Source of the DNA: Candidatus Methylophosphatis roskildensis
Lineage (GTDB): Bacteria; Pseudomonadota; Gammaproteobacteria; Burkholderiales; Rhodocyclaceae
DNA length: 64,000 nt
Direction: 5' to 3'
Assembly: GCA_016708905.1 (NCBI GenBank)
Contig: JADJEV010000005.1
Coordinates: 372,001 to 436,000 of the forward strand
This document shows positions 8,526 through 17,478 of the stretch, one piece after another. The notes under the pieces are model-generated. The model saw only the letters and a list, made by a program, of their open reading frames with translations. It searched no databases and had not been told where the DNA came from. The translations under genes were made by a program, and so were the position numbers. Position 1 is the first letter of the stretch. The number at the start of each line of letters is the position of its first letter.

Positions 8526-9779
8526 TCAGCCGACCCGGCGCACGCGGGCGCCGAGCCGCGAGAGCTTCTCGTCGAGGTGTTCGTAACCGCGGTCGAGGTG
8601 ATAGATGCGGTCGACCAGGGTTTCGCCCTGCGCCACCAGACCGGCGATGACCAGGCTGGCCGAGGCGCGCAGGTCGGTGGCCATGACGGTGGCACCCTCG
8701 AGCCGGTCGACGCCGCGCACCACCGCGGTGTTGCCGTCGATCCTGACGTCGGCGCCGAGCCGCGCCAGCTCGACGGCGTGCATGTAGCGATTCTCGAATA
8801 TCGTCTCGCGAATCACCGCGGTGCCCTCGGCCACGCAGTTGATCGCCATGAACTGCGCCTGCATGTCGGTCGGAAAGGCCGGATAGGGCGCGGTGCGCAG
8901 GCTCACCGCCTGCAGCCGGCGCGGCGCCTGCAGGCGGATCGCGTCGCGCTCGGGCGTGATCTCGCAGCCGGCGTCCATCAGCTTGTCGATCACCGAATCC
9001 AGGTAGCACGACGAGGTGCCGGTCAGCCGCACCTGTCCGCCGGTGGCGGCCGCCGCGCACAGGTAGGTACCGGTTTCGATGCGGTCCGGCATCACGCGGT
9101 GGGTCGCGCCGTGAAGTCTCTCCACACCGCGGATGCGGATGACATCGGTGCCGGCACCGGAGATCTGCGCGCCCATGGCAACCAGGCAGTTGGCCAGATC
9201 GACCACCTCGGGCTCGCGCGCGGCGTTCTCGATGACCGTTTCGCCATCGGCTAGGCAGGCGGCCATCATCAGGTTCTCGGTGCCGGTGACGGTGACCATG
9301 TCGGTGAACAGCTTGGCGCCGGAGAGCCGCGGCACCCTGGCATGCACATAGCCGTGCTCGACCGTGACTTCGGCCCCCATCGACTGCAGGCCCTTGATGT
9401 GCTGGTCGACCGGGCGCGCGCCGATGGCACAGCCGCCGGGCAGCGAAACGCGCGCATCGCCGACCCGGGCCACCAGCGGGCCCAGCACCAGGATGGCCGC
9501 CCGCATGGTCTTGACCATTTCGTAGGGCGCCACCGGGTTGTCGATGCTGGCGGCATCGAGGGTGACGGCGTTGGCCGATTCGCGCTCGATCCTCACACCC
9601 ATCTGTCCGAGCAGGCCGAGCATGGTGCGCACGTCCTTGAGATCGGGCAGGTTGGTCAGACGCAGCGGCCCTTTGGTGAGCAACGCGGCGCATAGGATGG
9701 GCAGCGCCGCGTTCTTGGCGCCGGATATCGCGACTTCGCCCTTGAGCGGGGAGCCGCCTTCGATCAGCAGTTTGTCCAT
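8526..9779 (-). CDS. murA: UDP-N-acetylglucosamine 1-carboxyvinyltransferase
   Basis: MurA adds enolpyruvate to UDP-GlcNAc, the first committed step of peptidoglycan synthesis in the cytoplasm. The 417-residue length is standard. The N-terminal ISGAKNAALPIL with the catalytic lysine is present, as is the active-site loop PGGCAIGARPVDQH whose cysteine binds PEP and is the fosfomycin target, and the C-terminal catalytic-side segment around FPTDMQAQFMA. The start is ATG at 9779. It follows ibaG by 84 bp and is the last gene of the mla-ABC-ibaG-murA run. Confidence 0.97.
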   Translation of the reverse strand: MDKLLIEGGSPLKGEVAISGAKNAALPILCAALLTKGPLRLTNLPDLKDVRTMLGLLGQMGVRIERESANAVTLDAASIDNPVAPYEMVKTMRAAILVLGPLVARVGDARVSLPGGCAIGARPVDQHIKGLQSMGAEVTVEHGYVHARVPRLSGAKLFTDMVTVTGTENLMMAACLADGETVIENAAREPEVVDLANCLVAMGAQISGAGTDVIRIRGVERLHGATHRVMPDRIETGTYLCAAAATGGQVRLTGTSSCYLDSVIDKLMDAGCEITPERDAIRLQAPRRLQAVSLRTAPYPAFPTDMQAQFMAINCVAEGTAVIRETIFENRYMHAVELARLGADVRIDGNTAVVRGVDRLEGATVMATDLRASASLVIAGLVAQGETLVDRIYHLDRGYEHLDEKLSRLGARVRRVG

Positions 9780-9863
9780 GGGTCGATCAGAACAGGAAAA
9801 TCTGGCGCAAAAATGGCATCGGCCGGGCTTCGCGGCGAAGCTTCAGGGCTGCAACAGAAATTT

Positions 9864-10103
9864 TCAGCCCTGGGCCGCGAATTCTTCCGGTGTCAGGGTC
9901 TTCATCGACAGCGCGTGAATCTCTTCGCGCATGCGTTCGCCGAGCACCGCGTACACGATCTGGTGGCGCTGCACGCGTGACTTGCCGGCAAACGCCGAAC
10001 TGACGATCAATGCCTCGAAATGCTGGCCGTCGCCGGCGACCTGCAATTTCTCGCAGGCCAGGCCCTGCGCGATATAGCCCTGGATATCCTCGGGACGAAG
10101 CAT
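9864..10103 (-). CDS. ibaG: BolA/IbaG family protein
   Basis: The 79-residue protein has the BolA fold pattern: an N-terminal helix (RPEDIQGYIAQGL), a strand with DGQHFEALIVS, and the conserved FAGKSRVQRHQIVYAVLGERM segment, ending in HALSMKTLTPEEF. BolA proteins work with monothiol glutaredoxins in Fe-S and iron handling; IbaG is linked to acid stress and envelope integrity in E. coli. Its place next to murA and the mla genes matches the conserved ibaG-murA neighbourhood of proteobacteria. The start is ATG at 10103; longer frames would run into the permease gene. Confidence 0.93.
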   Translation of the reverse strand: MLRPEDIQGYIAQGLACEKLQVAGDGQHFEALIVSSAFAGKSRVQRHQIVYAVLGERMREEIHALSMKTLTPEEFAAQG

Positions 10104-10123
10104 GTCGGGTTCCTGAAATTCGG

Positions 10124-10885
10124 TCAGCCGCGCAGCTTGTAGCCACGCGCAAGCATCAACAGGGTGAGCGTGGACAGCAGGATGAAGCAAGATCCGACGA
10201 TCGCCAGGCTGATCCATGGCGAGACATCCGACAGGCCGAAAAACCCGAAGCGGAATCCGTCGATCATGTAGAAGACGGGATTGACGTGCGACACCCCCTG
10301 CCAGAACGCCGGCAGTGAATGTATCGAGTAAAACACGCCAGACAGAAAGGTGAGCGGCATGATGATGAAGTTCTGGAATCCCGCCAGTTGATCGAATTTG
10401 TCGGCCCAGATCCCGGCGATGACACCCAGCGCCGCGAGTATCGCCCCTCCCAGCAGGGCGAAGCTGACGATCCACAGTGGATGAGCGTAGTTGAGTTCGA
10501 CGAACCACAGTGTCCCCAGCCAGACGCCCAGGCCGACCATCAGGCCGCGCAGCATGGCGGCGAGCACGTAGGCGGCGAAGAACTCGCGATAGGAAAGCGG
10601 CGGCAGCAGGACGAAAATGATGTTGCCGGTGACCTTGGACTGGATCAGCGACGATGAGGTATTGGCGAAGGCATTCTGCAGCAGGCTCATCATGATCAGC
10701 CCGGGCACCAGGAACGAGGTGTAGCTGACCGAATCGTAGACTCGAACATGCGCCGCGAGCGCATGCGAGAAGATCAGCAGATAGAGCAGCGAAGTCAGCA
10801 CCGGCGCGGCGACGGTCTGGAAACCGACCTTCCAGAAGCGCAGCGCCTCCTTGTACAGCAGCGTGGCGAAGGCACCGGTCGGCAT
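10124..10885 (-). CDS. ABC-2 type exporter permease (YadH-like)
   Basis: The 253-residue product has six predicted membrane segments typical of ABC-2 permeases, with ALYKEALRFWKVGF-like N-terminus (LLYKEALRFWKVGFQTV), FLVPGLIMMSLLQNAF, and the C-terminal GVFYSIHSLPAFWQ and NPVFYMIDGFRFGFFG motifs found in YadH and NodJ-like proteins. It pairs with the ATPase whose stop lies one base upstream of this start (ATG 10885). The exported substrate is unknown. The pair is a usual passenger between mlaB and ibaG in betaproteobacteria. Confidence 0.92.
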   Translation of the reverse strand: MPTGAFATLLYKEALRFWKVGFQTVAAPVLTSLLYLLIFSHALAAHVRVYDSVSYTSFLVPGLIMMSLLQNAFANTSSSLIQSKVTGNIIFVLLPPLSYREFFAAYVLAAMLRGLMVGLGVWLGTLWFVELNYAHPLWIVSFALLGGAILAALGVIAGIWADKFDQLAGFQNFIIMPLTFLSGVFYSIHSLPAFWQGVSHVNPVFYMIDGFRFGFFGLSDVSPWISLAIVGSCFILLSTLTLLMLARGYKLRG

Positions 10886-10886
10886 A

Positions 10887-11789
10887 TCAGGCAGTCCGCA
10901 TGACGTCGACAAAGACCTGCTCGAGATCCGGCTTGCCGATTTCCATGTCGTCGATGGCCACCCCGGCAGCGCGCAGCCGATCGAGCATCGCGCCGATTTC
11001 GTCGAAGCGGTCGAAGCGCAGGCTGAGCGATCCGCCCTCGCTCGACAGAACCCGTGGCGCCAGTTCGTCGGGCAGGACGGACCCGGCGCCCAGCCTGAGC
11101 CGCAGCGCGTGAGCCGACGAACGCGCGAGCAGGTTCGCGGTGGTGTCGAGGGCGACCACGCGCCCGGCCTTGAGCATCGCGATGCGGCCGCAAAGACTCT
11201 CGGCCTCCTCAAGGTAGTGGGTGGTCAGCACGATGGTATGGCCGTCGCGATTGAGCCGGCGCACGAACTGCCAGAGACCCTGGCGCAGCTCGACATCGAC
11301 CCCGGCGGTCGGCTCGTCGAGCACGATCACCGGTGGCCGATGCACGAGTGCCTGCGCCACCAGTACCCTGCGCTTCATGCCGCCGGACAGCGCGCGCATG
11401 TTGACGTTTGCCTTGGCTGTCAGATCGAGCTCGTCCAGGATCTCGTCGATCCAGCCGCCATTGTCGCGGATACCGAAATAGCCCGATTGCAGATCGAGGG
11501 TTTCGCGGACCGTGAAGAAGGGATCGAACACCAGTTCCTGCGGCACCACGCCGAGGCCGCGGCGCGCCGCGCGGTAGTCGGCGACGACGTCATGACCCAT
11601 CACCTCGAGCCGCCCGCTGCTCGCCCGCACCAGACCGGCGAGCGCCGAGATCAGGGTGGTCTTGCCAGCGCCGTTCGGACCGAGCAGGCCGAAGAACTCG
11701 CCGCGCGCGACTTCGAGATCGACACCGCCCAGCGCCTGCAAGGCGCCATAGCGCTTGGTCACCTGTTGCACGCGAATGGCGGGAGTCAT
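10887..11789 (-). CDS. ABC exporter ATP-binding protein (YadG-like)
   Basis: The 300-residue ATPase contains Walker A GPNGAGKTTL, the Q-loop VVPQELVFDP, the signature LSGGMKRR, Walker B VIVLDEPTAGVD and the switch histidine TTHYLEEAE. It powers the permease encoded just downstream (1-bp gap). The subfamily matches YadG/DrrA-type exporters. The start is the ATG at 11789 (MTPAIRVQQVTKRYG); an upstream TTG would add only three residues. The substrate cannot be told from sequence. Confidence 0.93.
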   Translation of the reverse strand: MTPAIRVQQVTKRYGALQALGGVDLEVARGEFFGLLGPNGAGKTTLISALAGLVRASSGRLEVMGHDVVADYRAARRGLGVVPQELVFDPFFTVRETLDLQSGYFGIRDNGGWIDEILDELDLTAKANVNMRALSGGMKRRVLVAQALVHRPPVIVLDEPTAGVDVELRQGLWQFVRRLNRDGHTIVLTTHYLEEAESLCGRIAMLKAGRVVALDTTANLLARSSAHALRLRLGAGSVLPDELAPRVLSSEGGSLSLRFDRFDEIGAMLDRLRAAGVAIDDMEIGKPDLEQVFVDVMRTA

Positions 11790-11825
11790 GTAGGGCAACG
11801 CTGCCGTCGCGACGGGAACGCAGGA

Positions 11826-12119
11826 TCAGACCAGCGGCAGTATTTCCTCGACGCCGTACAGTCCGGCGATACTGCGCAGGGACGCCGGAGCATTGGCCAC
11901 CTGCAACGTGTGGCCGGCAGCTCGCGCGGCGCGCAGCCAGCCGAGGATCACGGCAATCCCCGAGGAATCGACCTGCTCGACGGCGGCGAGGTCGAACAGG
12001 GTGTCACGCGAGCGGGCGAACTGCGCGCCGGCTTCGAGCAGGCGCGCCGCCTGGGGAATCGTCAAACTGCCGGAAACCGCCAGGCTGTCTCCGTCCTCCT
12101 GGATCCCCGGCTGGCTCAT
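11826..12119 (-). CDS. mlaB: STAS-domain subunit of the Mla lipid transporter
   Basis: MlaB is the cytoplasmic STAS protein that binds MlaF and supports assembly and activity of the MlaFEDB complex. The 97-residue protein has the STAS core DLAAVEQVDSSGIAVILGWL with the conserved serine-glycine turn. Its ATG at 12119 overlaps the stop of mlaC by four bases (ATGA). It is the last of the mla genes proper; the ABC pair, ibaG and murA follow on the same strand. Confidence 0.92.
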   Translation of the reverse strand: MSQPGIQEDGDSLAVSGSLTIPQAARLLEAGAQFARSRDTLFDLAAVEQVDSSGIAVILGWLRAARAAGHTLQVANAPASLRSIAGLYGVEEILPLV

Positions 12120-12742
12120 TTGGCCGCGCTGTTGCTTGCGGAGAGTTCCGCATTGCGCTTCTTCAGCGACTTGACCAGGCCGTCGATGCCGCCGGCCCGC
12201 ACCTCCTGCGCGAATTGCTCGCGGTAATTGGTAACCAGGCTTACACCGGCGACGATCACGTCATAGACCTTCCAGCCGCCGGCCTCCTTGGCCAGGTTGT
12301 AGTCGAGCTGCACCGGCCTGCCGGTGGGCTGCCGGATTTCGCTGCGGACCAGCACGTCGGTGTCGCTCGACTGCATCTTGAACGGCTTGAAATCGACCGC
12401 CTGATCCTTGTACGAGGTCAGCGCGTTCGAATAGGTGCGAACCAGCAGCGTCTTGAATTCGCCGGCCAGCGCCTTTTGCTGATCGGGTGAGGCGCTGCGC
12501 CAGTCCTTGCCGACCGCCAGGCGTGTCATGTGCATGAAATCGAAATGTGGCAGCACCTTCTGCTCGACCAGATCAATCGCCCGGCTGGTGCTGCCGGACT
12601 GGATGGCCTTGTCGGTGCGCACGATCTGCAGCACCTCGTCGGTCACGGTCTTGACCAGCGCATCGGGTGCGGCGTTTTGCGCGACCGCGAGCCCGGGAAG
12701 CAGGGACACGGCAAAAAGCAGGCTTGTGAACAGTCTATTCAT
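12116..12742 (-). CDS. mlaC: Periplasmic phospholipid-binding protein MlaC
   Basis: MlaC shuttles phospholipids through the periplasm between the outer-membrane MlaA complex and the inner-membrane MlaFEDB complex. The 208-residue precursor has a Sec signal peptide (MNRLFTSLLFAVSLLPGLAVA) with a probable cut before QNAAPDAL. The mature part shows the MlaC/Ttg2D pattern, including HFDFMHMTRLAVGKDWR and WKVYDVIVAGVSLVTNYR. The start is ATG at 12742. It lies between mlaA and mlaB. Confidence 0.95.
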   Translation of the reverse strand: MNRLFTSLLFAVSLLPGLAVAQNAAPDALVKTVTDEVLQIVRTDKAIQSGSTSRAIDLVEQKVLPHFDFMHMTRLAVGKDWRSASPDQQKALAGEFKTLLVRTYSNALTSYKDQAVDFKPFKMQSSDTDVLVRSEIRQPTGRPVQLDYNLAKEAGGWKVYDVIVAGVSLVTNYREQFAQEVRAGGIDGLVKSLKKRNAELSASNSAAK

Positions 12743-12841
12743 GGTGGTCTCTCTATCGGTTGGTCGGCCACAACGCGGCCGTGCATAGCGGCTGCCCGTC
12801 GCCGGGTGCCGCCGAGCGCTCCGCGGAGCCGGCTCTATGCG

Positions 12842-13684
12842 CTATTGGCGTTCTGCCATTGGCAGCAGCGACCCGCTCCCGCCATTAACGCGTGTGAGGA
12901 CGAGATGGCTGACCGCATCGATCGGCTCCATCGGCGCGCGCGACAGGACGCCGCCCGGAATTGCGGCATCGTCGTCGCCCCGCGGCGGGCGTCCGTCGTA
13001 GATCAGGCTGCGGCGCCGCTGCAGATAGGCATCACGAACGTAAGCGTACTTGTCGAGCGAGGCTTCGTCGATCGCCTTGTCGGTCGGCAGCAGTGAGGCG
13101 CGCGTGTCGACGAAACGGGTACCGTAGAGCGAATTGCGAAGCCGAACCCGGTCCAGGTAACCGACCGGATCGGCAAACATGTCGACCCCGAAACCCAGCG
13201 TATCGCGCGCTGTGCGCGGGCCGATGATCGGCCACACGATGTAGGCGCCATTTCCGACTCCCCAGCGGCCCATCGTCTGGCCGAAGTCCTCTTCATGCTT
13301 TTCGAGGCCGACTTCGCTCGCGATATCGAACAGCCCGCCGATGCCGGCCGTGGAATTGATCAGCACCCGGCCCAGGTCCACAGCGGCGTTGGTCGGCTTG
13401 CCCTGCAGGAGGTTGTTTACGCCAATCCACAGGTCGCCGACATTGCCGAAGAAATTGGCTATGCCGACGCGGCCAGGCAATGGCACCGCGGCCTCGTAAC
13501 CCTGGGCCAGCGGCTTCAGCGCGACCTTGTCGACGCCTTCGTTGAACGAGAATATCGCCCGGTTGTAACCCTCCAGCGGATCCTTCGGGTTGCTGCCGGC
13601 GCATCCGGCCAGGACGAGCGCGAGGCCCGCGGCCGCCAGAATGCGGCAGGTTCCGGACTTGGGGTGGGTGGTCGAGCCGATCAT
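12842..13684 (-). CDS. mlaA: Outer-membrane lipoprotein MlaA (VacJ)
   Basis: MlaA removes mislocalised phospholipids from the outer leaflet of the outer membrane. The product has a lipoprotein signal peptide ending in the lipobox LAGC, then the VacJ core: DPLEGYNRAIFSFNEGVDK, NFFGNVGDLWIGVNNLLQGK, GVGNGAYIVWPIIGPRTAR and FADPVGYLDRV. I prefer the ATG at 13684 because it gives a normal lipoprotein signal (280 residues). An ATG at 13750 overlaps the mlaD stop (ATGA) and would fit translational coupling, but would place 22 extra residues before the signal peptide. Confidence 0.93.
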   Translation of the reverse strand: MIGSTTHPKSGTCRILAAAGLALVLAGCAGSNPKDPLEGYNRAIFSFNEGVDKVALKPLAQGYEAAVPLPGRVGIANFFGNVGDLWIGVNNLLQGKPTNAAVDLGRVLINSTAGIGGLFDIASEVGLEKHEEDFGQTMGRWGVGNGAYIVWPIIGPRTARDTLGFGVDMFADPVGYLDRVRLRNSLYGTRFVDTRASLLPTDKAIDEASLDKYAYVRDAYLQRRRSLIYDGRPPRGDDDAAIPGGVLSRAPMEPIDAVSHLVLTRVNGGSGSLLPMAERQ

Positions 13685-13746
13685 GATCTGGCCTTGTTGG
13701 TGTTTGTTGGCGGCGTGCCGCAGAGCAACTATTCGCAATATAGCCT

Positions 13747-14226
13747 TCATTTGGTCGGCGCGGGTTGCGGAGCCTCCGACGCCTTGCCGAACATGAACTG
13801 GCCGATCAGCTTCTCGAGCACCACCGCCGACTGCGTCTTCCGGATAGTTTCGCCGGGTTTCAGCATCTCCGCGTCGCCGCCCGCATCGAAACCGACATAC
13901 TGCTCGCCCAGCAGACCCGCGGTCAGGATGGTCGCGAAGGTGTCGCGCGGAAATTCGAACCGGCGGTCGACAGTGAACGTCACCACAGCCTGATAGTGCT
14001 CCGAATCGAACTGGATATCCGAGACCCGCCCAATCAGCACCCCGGAACTCTTCAGCGGCGCGCGCACCTTCAGCCCACCGATATTATCAAAACTTGCCTT
14101 GAGCTCGTAGGTCTCGCCGCCGTTGGCCGCCGACAGGTTGCCTACCTTCATGGCGAGAAACACCAGCGCGGCGAACCCCACGGCCACGAACAAGCCCACC
14201 CAAAGATCGATCACCGCGCGGTTCAT
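13747..14226 (-). CDS. mlaD: MCE-domain lipid-binding subunit MlaD
   Basis: MlaD forms a hexameric ring anchored in the inner membrane that passes lipids between MlaE and MlaC. The 159-residue protein has one N-terminal membrane helix (about 8-27) and one MCE domain with the hallmark VRAPLKSSGVLIGRVSDI segment and TAGLLGEQYVGFD. The start is ATG at 14226, overlapping the mlaE stop by four bases. Confidence 0.96.
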   Translation of the reverse strand: MNRAVIDLWVGLFVAVGFAALVFLAMKVGNLSAANGGETYELKASFDNIGGLKVRAPLKSSGVLIGRVSDIQFDSEHYQAVVTFTVDRRFEFPRDTFATILTAGLLGEQYVGFDAGGDAEMLKPGETIRKTQSAVVLEKLIGQFMFGKASEAPQPAPTK

Positions 14227-15020
14227 ACGACACCCCTGAACATGAAAGCAGTCAATAGCACGTCGAGCGCCAGAATTGCCAGAGAGGAGGTCACGACGGT
14301 ACGGGTCGTCGCGCTCGACACGCCCTCCGCGGTCGGCACGGCATCATAGCCCTCGAACACCGCGATCCACGACACCGCCAGGCCGAACACCAGGCTCTTG
14401 ATCACCCCGTTCAGGATGTCTTCGCGGAAATCGACCGCCGCCTGCATCTGCGACCAGAAGGTTCCGTCATCCACGCCCAACAAGCGGACTCCGACCATCC
14501 AGCCTCCCAGGATTCCCATGGCCGAGAACAGCGCGGCCAGCAAGGGCATGGAGATTACACCCGCCCAGAAGCGCGGTGCGACGACCCGGGCGATCGGGTT
14601 GATGGCCATCATTTCCATCGCCGAGAGCTGTTCGGTGGTCTTCATCAGGCCGATCTCGGCCGTTATCGCCGACCCGGCCCGACTGGCGAACAGCAGCCCG
14701 GCCACCACCGGCCCGAGTTCGCGCACCAGCGACAGCGCCACCAGCGTGCCAAGCGCCGAAGCGGAGCCGAAGCGCTGCAGCGTATCGTAGCCCTGCAGGC
14801 CCAGCACCATGCCGACGAACAGGCCGGACACGACGATGATGATCAGCGACAGCACACCGGTGAAATAGACTTCGCGGATGGTCAGCTGAAAGCGCCTCAT
14901 CGCGGTGCCCGACAGCATCAGCACGCCGACGAAAAACCGGCTGGCATAGCCGAGGCGCCACACGGCATCCACCAGACCGCCACCGATCGATCGCAGCACG
15001 TTCAACGGACGATCAAGCAC
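14223..15020 (-). CDS. mlaE: Mla transporter permease MlaE
   Basis: MlaE is the membrane subunit of the MlaFEDB lipid transporter. The 265-residue product shows the family motif GLVLGLQGYDTLQRFGS-like segment, SLVRELGPVVAGLLFASRAG, EIGLMKTTEQLSAMEMM and the PIARVVAPRFWAGVISMPLL helix. I assign the GTG at 15020 as start because it is preceded by a good GGAGGCG ribosome site and gives the usual MlaE length; it overlaps the end of mlaF by eight bases. Confidence 0.94.
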   Translation of the reverse strand: MLDRPLNVLRSIGGGLVDAVWRLGYASRFFVGVLMLSGTAMRRFQLTIREVYFTGVLSLIIIVVSGLFVGMVLGLQGYDTLQRFGSASALGTLVALSLVRELGPVVAGLLFASRAGSAITAEIGLMKTTEQLSAMEMMAINPIARVVAPRFWAGVISMPLLAALFSAMGILGGWMVGVRLLGVDDGTFWSQMQAAVDFREDILNGVIKSLVFGLAVSWIAVFEGYDAVPTAEGVSSATTRTVVTSSLAILALDVLLTAFMFRGVV

Positions 15021-15840
15021 GCCCCGCCTCCAGCAAGTCCTGCGCATAAGGCGGCGACGGGTACTGGAACGGCACCGGCCCGTCGGCCTCGGCCCAGACG
15101 AACTGATGGACCCACGGATCCTTCGAGGCGCGAATCTCGGCCGGGCTGCCCTCGGCGACGACGCGACCCTCGGATACGAAATAGATGTAGTCGACGATCT
15201 GCAGCGACTCCTGCACGTCGTGGGTGACGATGATCGAGGTCGCGCCAAGGGCATCGTTGAGCTTGCGGATCAGTTGCCCGATCACGCCCAGCGAGATCGG
15301 GTCGAGTCCGGCGAACGGCTCGTCGTACATCATCAGCAGCGGATCGAGCGAGATCGCGCGGGCCAGTGCGACACGCCGCGCCATGCCGCCGGAAAGCTCC
15401 GAAGGCATCAGGTCGGCGGCGCCGCGCAATCCGACTGCATTGAGTTTCATCATGACCAGATCATTGATCAGTTCTTCGGTCAGGTCGGTGTGTTCGCGTA
15501 TCTGGAAAGCCACGTTGTCGAACACCGTCATGTCGGTAAACAGCGCGCCAAACTGGAACAGCATGCCCATGCGCCGGCGTAGCGCATAGAGCGCGCCGTC
15601 GTCGAGCCGGCTGACCGATTCACCGTCGACGATCACCTCGCCCGCACTCGCCTTGAGCTGGCCGCCGATCAGGCGGATGGTGGTCGTCTTGCCGCAGCCG
15701 CTGCCACCCATGATGGCGACCACCCGGCCGCGCGGAATCGCCATGTCGATGCCCTTGAGCACCGGCCTCGCCGCGTCATAGGCGAAAACGACGTTCCGCA
15801 GTTCGACCAGGTTGGGTGTGGCCACGCAACCGCTCTCCAT
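15013..15840 (-). CDS. mlaF: Mla transporter ATPase MlaF
   Basis: MlaF is the cytoplasmic ATPase of the phospholipid transporter. The 275-residue product has Walker A GGSGCGKTTT, the signature LSGGMARR, Walker B LLMMYDEPFAGLD and the VTHDVQES switch region, and the C-terminal DGPVPFQYP tail that in MlaF contacts a neighbouring subunit. I chose ATG 15840 (MESGCVATPNLV), which aligns with the E. coli start; a GTG at 15825 preceded by GGAG is a credible alternative. It is the first gene of the mla operon and diverges from the sigma-54 regulator gene. Confidence 0.95.
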   Translation of the reverse strand: MESGCVATPNLVELRNVVFAYDAARPVLKGIDMAIPRGRVVAIMGGSGCGKTTTIRLIGGQLKASAGEVIVDGESVSRLDDGALYALRRRMGMLFQFGALFTDMTVFDNVAFQIREHTDLTEELINDLVMMKLNAVGLRGAADLMPSELSGGMARRVALARAISLDPLLMMYDEPFAGLDPISLGVIGQLIRKLNDALGATSIIVTHDVQESLQIVDYIYFVSEGRVVAEGSPAEIRASKDPWVHQFVWAEADGPVPFQYPSPPYAQDLLEAGRA

Positions 15841-15854
15841 ATCAAAGGCCGAGC

Positions 15855-15863
15855 ATTCTAGCA
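15855..15863 (-). promoter_or_regulatory. Possible extended -10 promoter for the mla operon
   Basis: The minus strand reads TGCTAGAAT, an extended -10 element (TGnTAGAAT). No convincing -35 is seen. A start site about 7 bases downstream would leave a very short leader before ATG 15840, or about 23 bases before the alternative GTG at 15825. Confidence 0.35.
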
Positions 15864-15988
15864 GAGGGTCGGCAATACTCGATCGGGCAGCCGCGGCACC
15901 ATCGCCTCTCGGTCCGGCGGGACTCGTCCGGAGCTTGCCCGGCCCACTTTGCGCTACACTGCGGAGCACGCTGCGGCACCCACCGCTC

Positions 15989-17446
15989 ATGAACGAATAT
16001 CCATCGCGCAATCCCCGGCTGCTGATCGTCGATGACGACCCGCTGATCACCGAAACCCTCGGCTTCGTGCTCGGCGATGCGTTCGACATCGTCACCGCGC
16101 ACACGCGCCAGGAGGGCGTGGAAACTTTGCGCCGCCTGCCCGCGCCACCGGAACTCGCGCTGGTCGACCTCGGGCTGCCGCCGGCCGAACACCGGCCCGA
16201 CGAAGGATTCGCGCTGATCGGCGAACTGCTGGCGCACGATGCGCGCATGCGGATCATCGTGCTCTCGGGCCAGAACGACGAGTCGAACGCGCGTCACGCG
16301 CGCGCGCTGGGTGCCATCGATTTCGTTCCCAAGCCGGCGCTACCGCAGGTGTTGCGTGCCGCCCTGGCCCGCGCGCTGCAGTTGCGCAATGCCGAATCCG
16401 TGGCCGATGCCGACCGGCCGCCGGGCGGGCTGATCGGCCAGTCGGTGGCGATGCAGAAGCTGCGAACCCAGATCGAGCAGTTTGCCGAATCGCGCTTCCC
16501 GGTGCTCATCGAAGGCGAATCCGGCAGCGGCAAGGATGTCGTCGCCTCATGCTGTCTGCATCAGCAGACCAGCCGCCGCGGGCGACCGCTGCTTGCCCTC
16601 AACTGCGCTGCGATCTCGCCTTCGCTGGTCGAACCCACCCTGTTCGGCTACGCCAGAGGCGCCTTCACCGGCGCCGTCGCCGCCAAGGCCGGCTACTTCG
16701 AGGATGCCCAGGACGGCACGCTGTTTCTCGACGAGATCGGCGAGCTGCCGCTCGATCTGCAGCCCAAGCTGCTGCGCGTTCTGGAAAACGGCGAGTACCA
16801 GCGGGTCGGTGAAACCCAGACGCGGGTTTCGCGCGCACGCATCATCGCGGCGACCAACCGCGACCTGCGTGCCGAAGTCCGCGCGGGTCGTTTTCGCGCC
16901 GATCTGTACCACCGGCTGTCCGTATTCACGATCAGCGTGCCGCCGCTACGCGACATGGAGCAGGACAGGCTGCGCCTGCTCGATCACTTCCGCGATCAGT
17001 TGGCCCGGCAGTCGGGACAGGCGCCGTTCGTTCTCGATGCCGCGGCGCGCGCGCGCCTGGCGGACTATCGGTTCCCCGGCAATGTGCGCGAATTGCGCAA
17101 CATCGCGATACGCCTGTCGGCGAAGTTCGCGGGCAAGGTGGTCGGCCTGAAGGATCTCGAGGCCGAGCTCGATCTGCCGGCTGCGGCGGAACTTGCCCGC
17201 GAAGCCGAGGATATCGACGCCGCCGCCCTGCGTCACCTGCAGGGGCAGGCGAATTTTTCGCTCGACGAAACGCTGCGCCGCTGGGAGGGCAGCTACATCG
17301 AGGCGGCCCTCGGGCTGACCCACGGCAATGTCAGCCAGGCGGCGCGTCTGCTCGGCATCAACCGCACCACGCTGTACAACCGCATGGAACTGCTGTCGCG
17401 TGACAGATCGTTCGACCGGACACCGGGCCCGGCGGCCGCAAACTGA
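15989..17446 (+). CDS. Sigma-54-dependent NtrC-family response regulator
   Basis: This 485-residue transcription factor has a receiver domain (acidic pair Asp15-Asp16, phospho-acceptor Asp60 in LVDLGLP, Lys115), a sigma-54 AAA+ domain with Walker A GESGSGKD (176-183), the sigma-54 contact loop GAFTGA (224-229) and Walker B TLFLDEIGE, and a Fis-type helix-turn-helix at the end (GNVSQAARLLGINRTTLYNR). The ATG at 15989 gives a receiver of normal length. It heads the pilus cluster, 32 bp before mshM. A perfect sigma-54 promoter occurs in the same cluster at 33273-33287, which makes control of that pilin gene the obvious hypothesis. It resembles PilR/PrsR-type regulators but I cannot assign it to either. 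Confidence 0.92.
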   Translation: MNEYPSRNPRLLIVDDDPLITETLGFVLGDAFDIVTAHTRQEGVETLRRLPAPPELALVDLGLPPAEHRPDEGFALIGELLAHDARMRIIVLSGQNDESNARHARALGAIDFVPKPALPQVLRAALARALQLRNAESVADADRPPGGLIGQSVAMQKLRTQIEQFAESRFPVLIEGESGSGKDVVASCCLHQQTSRRGRPLLALNCAAISPSLVEPTLFGYARGAFTGAVAAKAGYFEDAQDGTLFLDEIGELPLDLQPKLLRVLENGEYQRVGETQTRVSRARIIAATNRDLRAEVRAGRFRADLYHRLSVFTISVPPLRDMEQDRLRLLDHFRDQLARQSGQAPFVLDAAARARLADYRFPGNVRELRNIAIRLSAKFAGKVVGLKDLEAELDLPAAAELAREAEDIDAAALRHLQGQANFSLDETLRRWEGSYIEAALGLTHGNVSQAARLLGINRTTLYNRMELLSRDRSFDRTPGPAAAN

Positions 17447-17478
17447 ATCCTGCGTACCGGCGAGGACGACAATCGGCC

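Noticed and set aside
15989..17446. Assignment of the regulator as PrsR of the PEP-CTERM system
   Set aside because: The domain layout fits, but the C-terminal helix-turn-helix differs and no exosortase, PEP-CTERM protein or prsK-type GAF kinase is present; a pilus regulator is the simpler reading.
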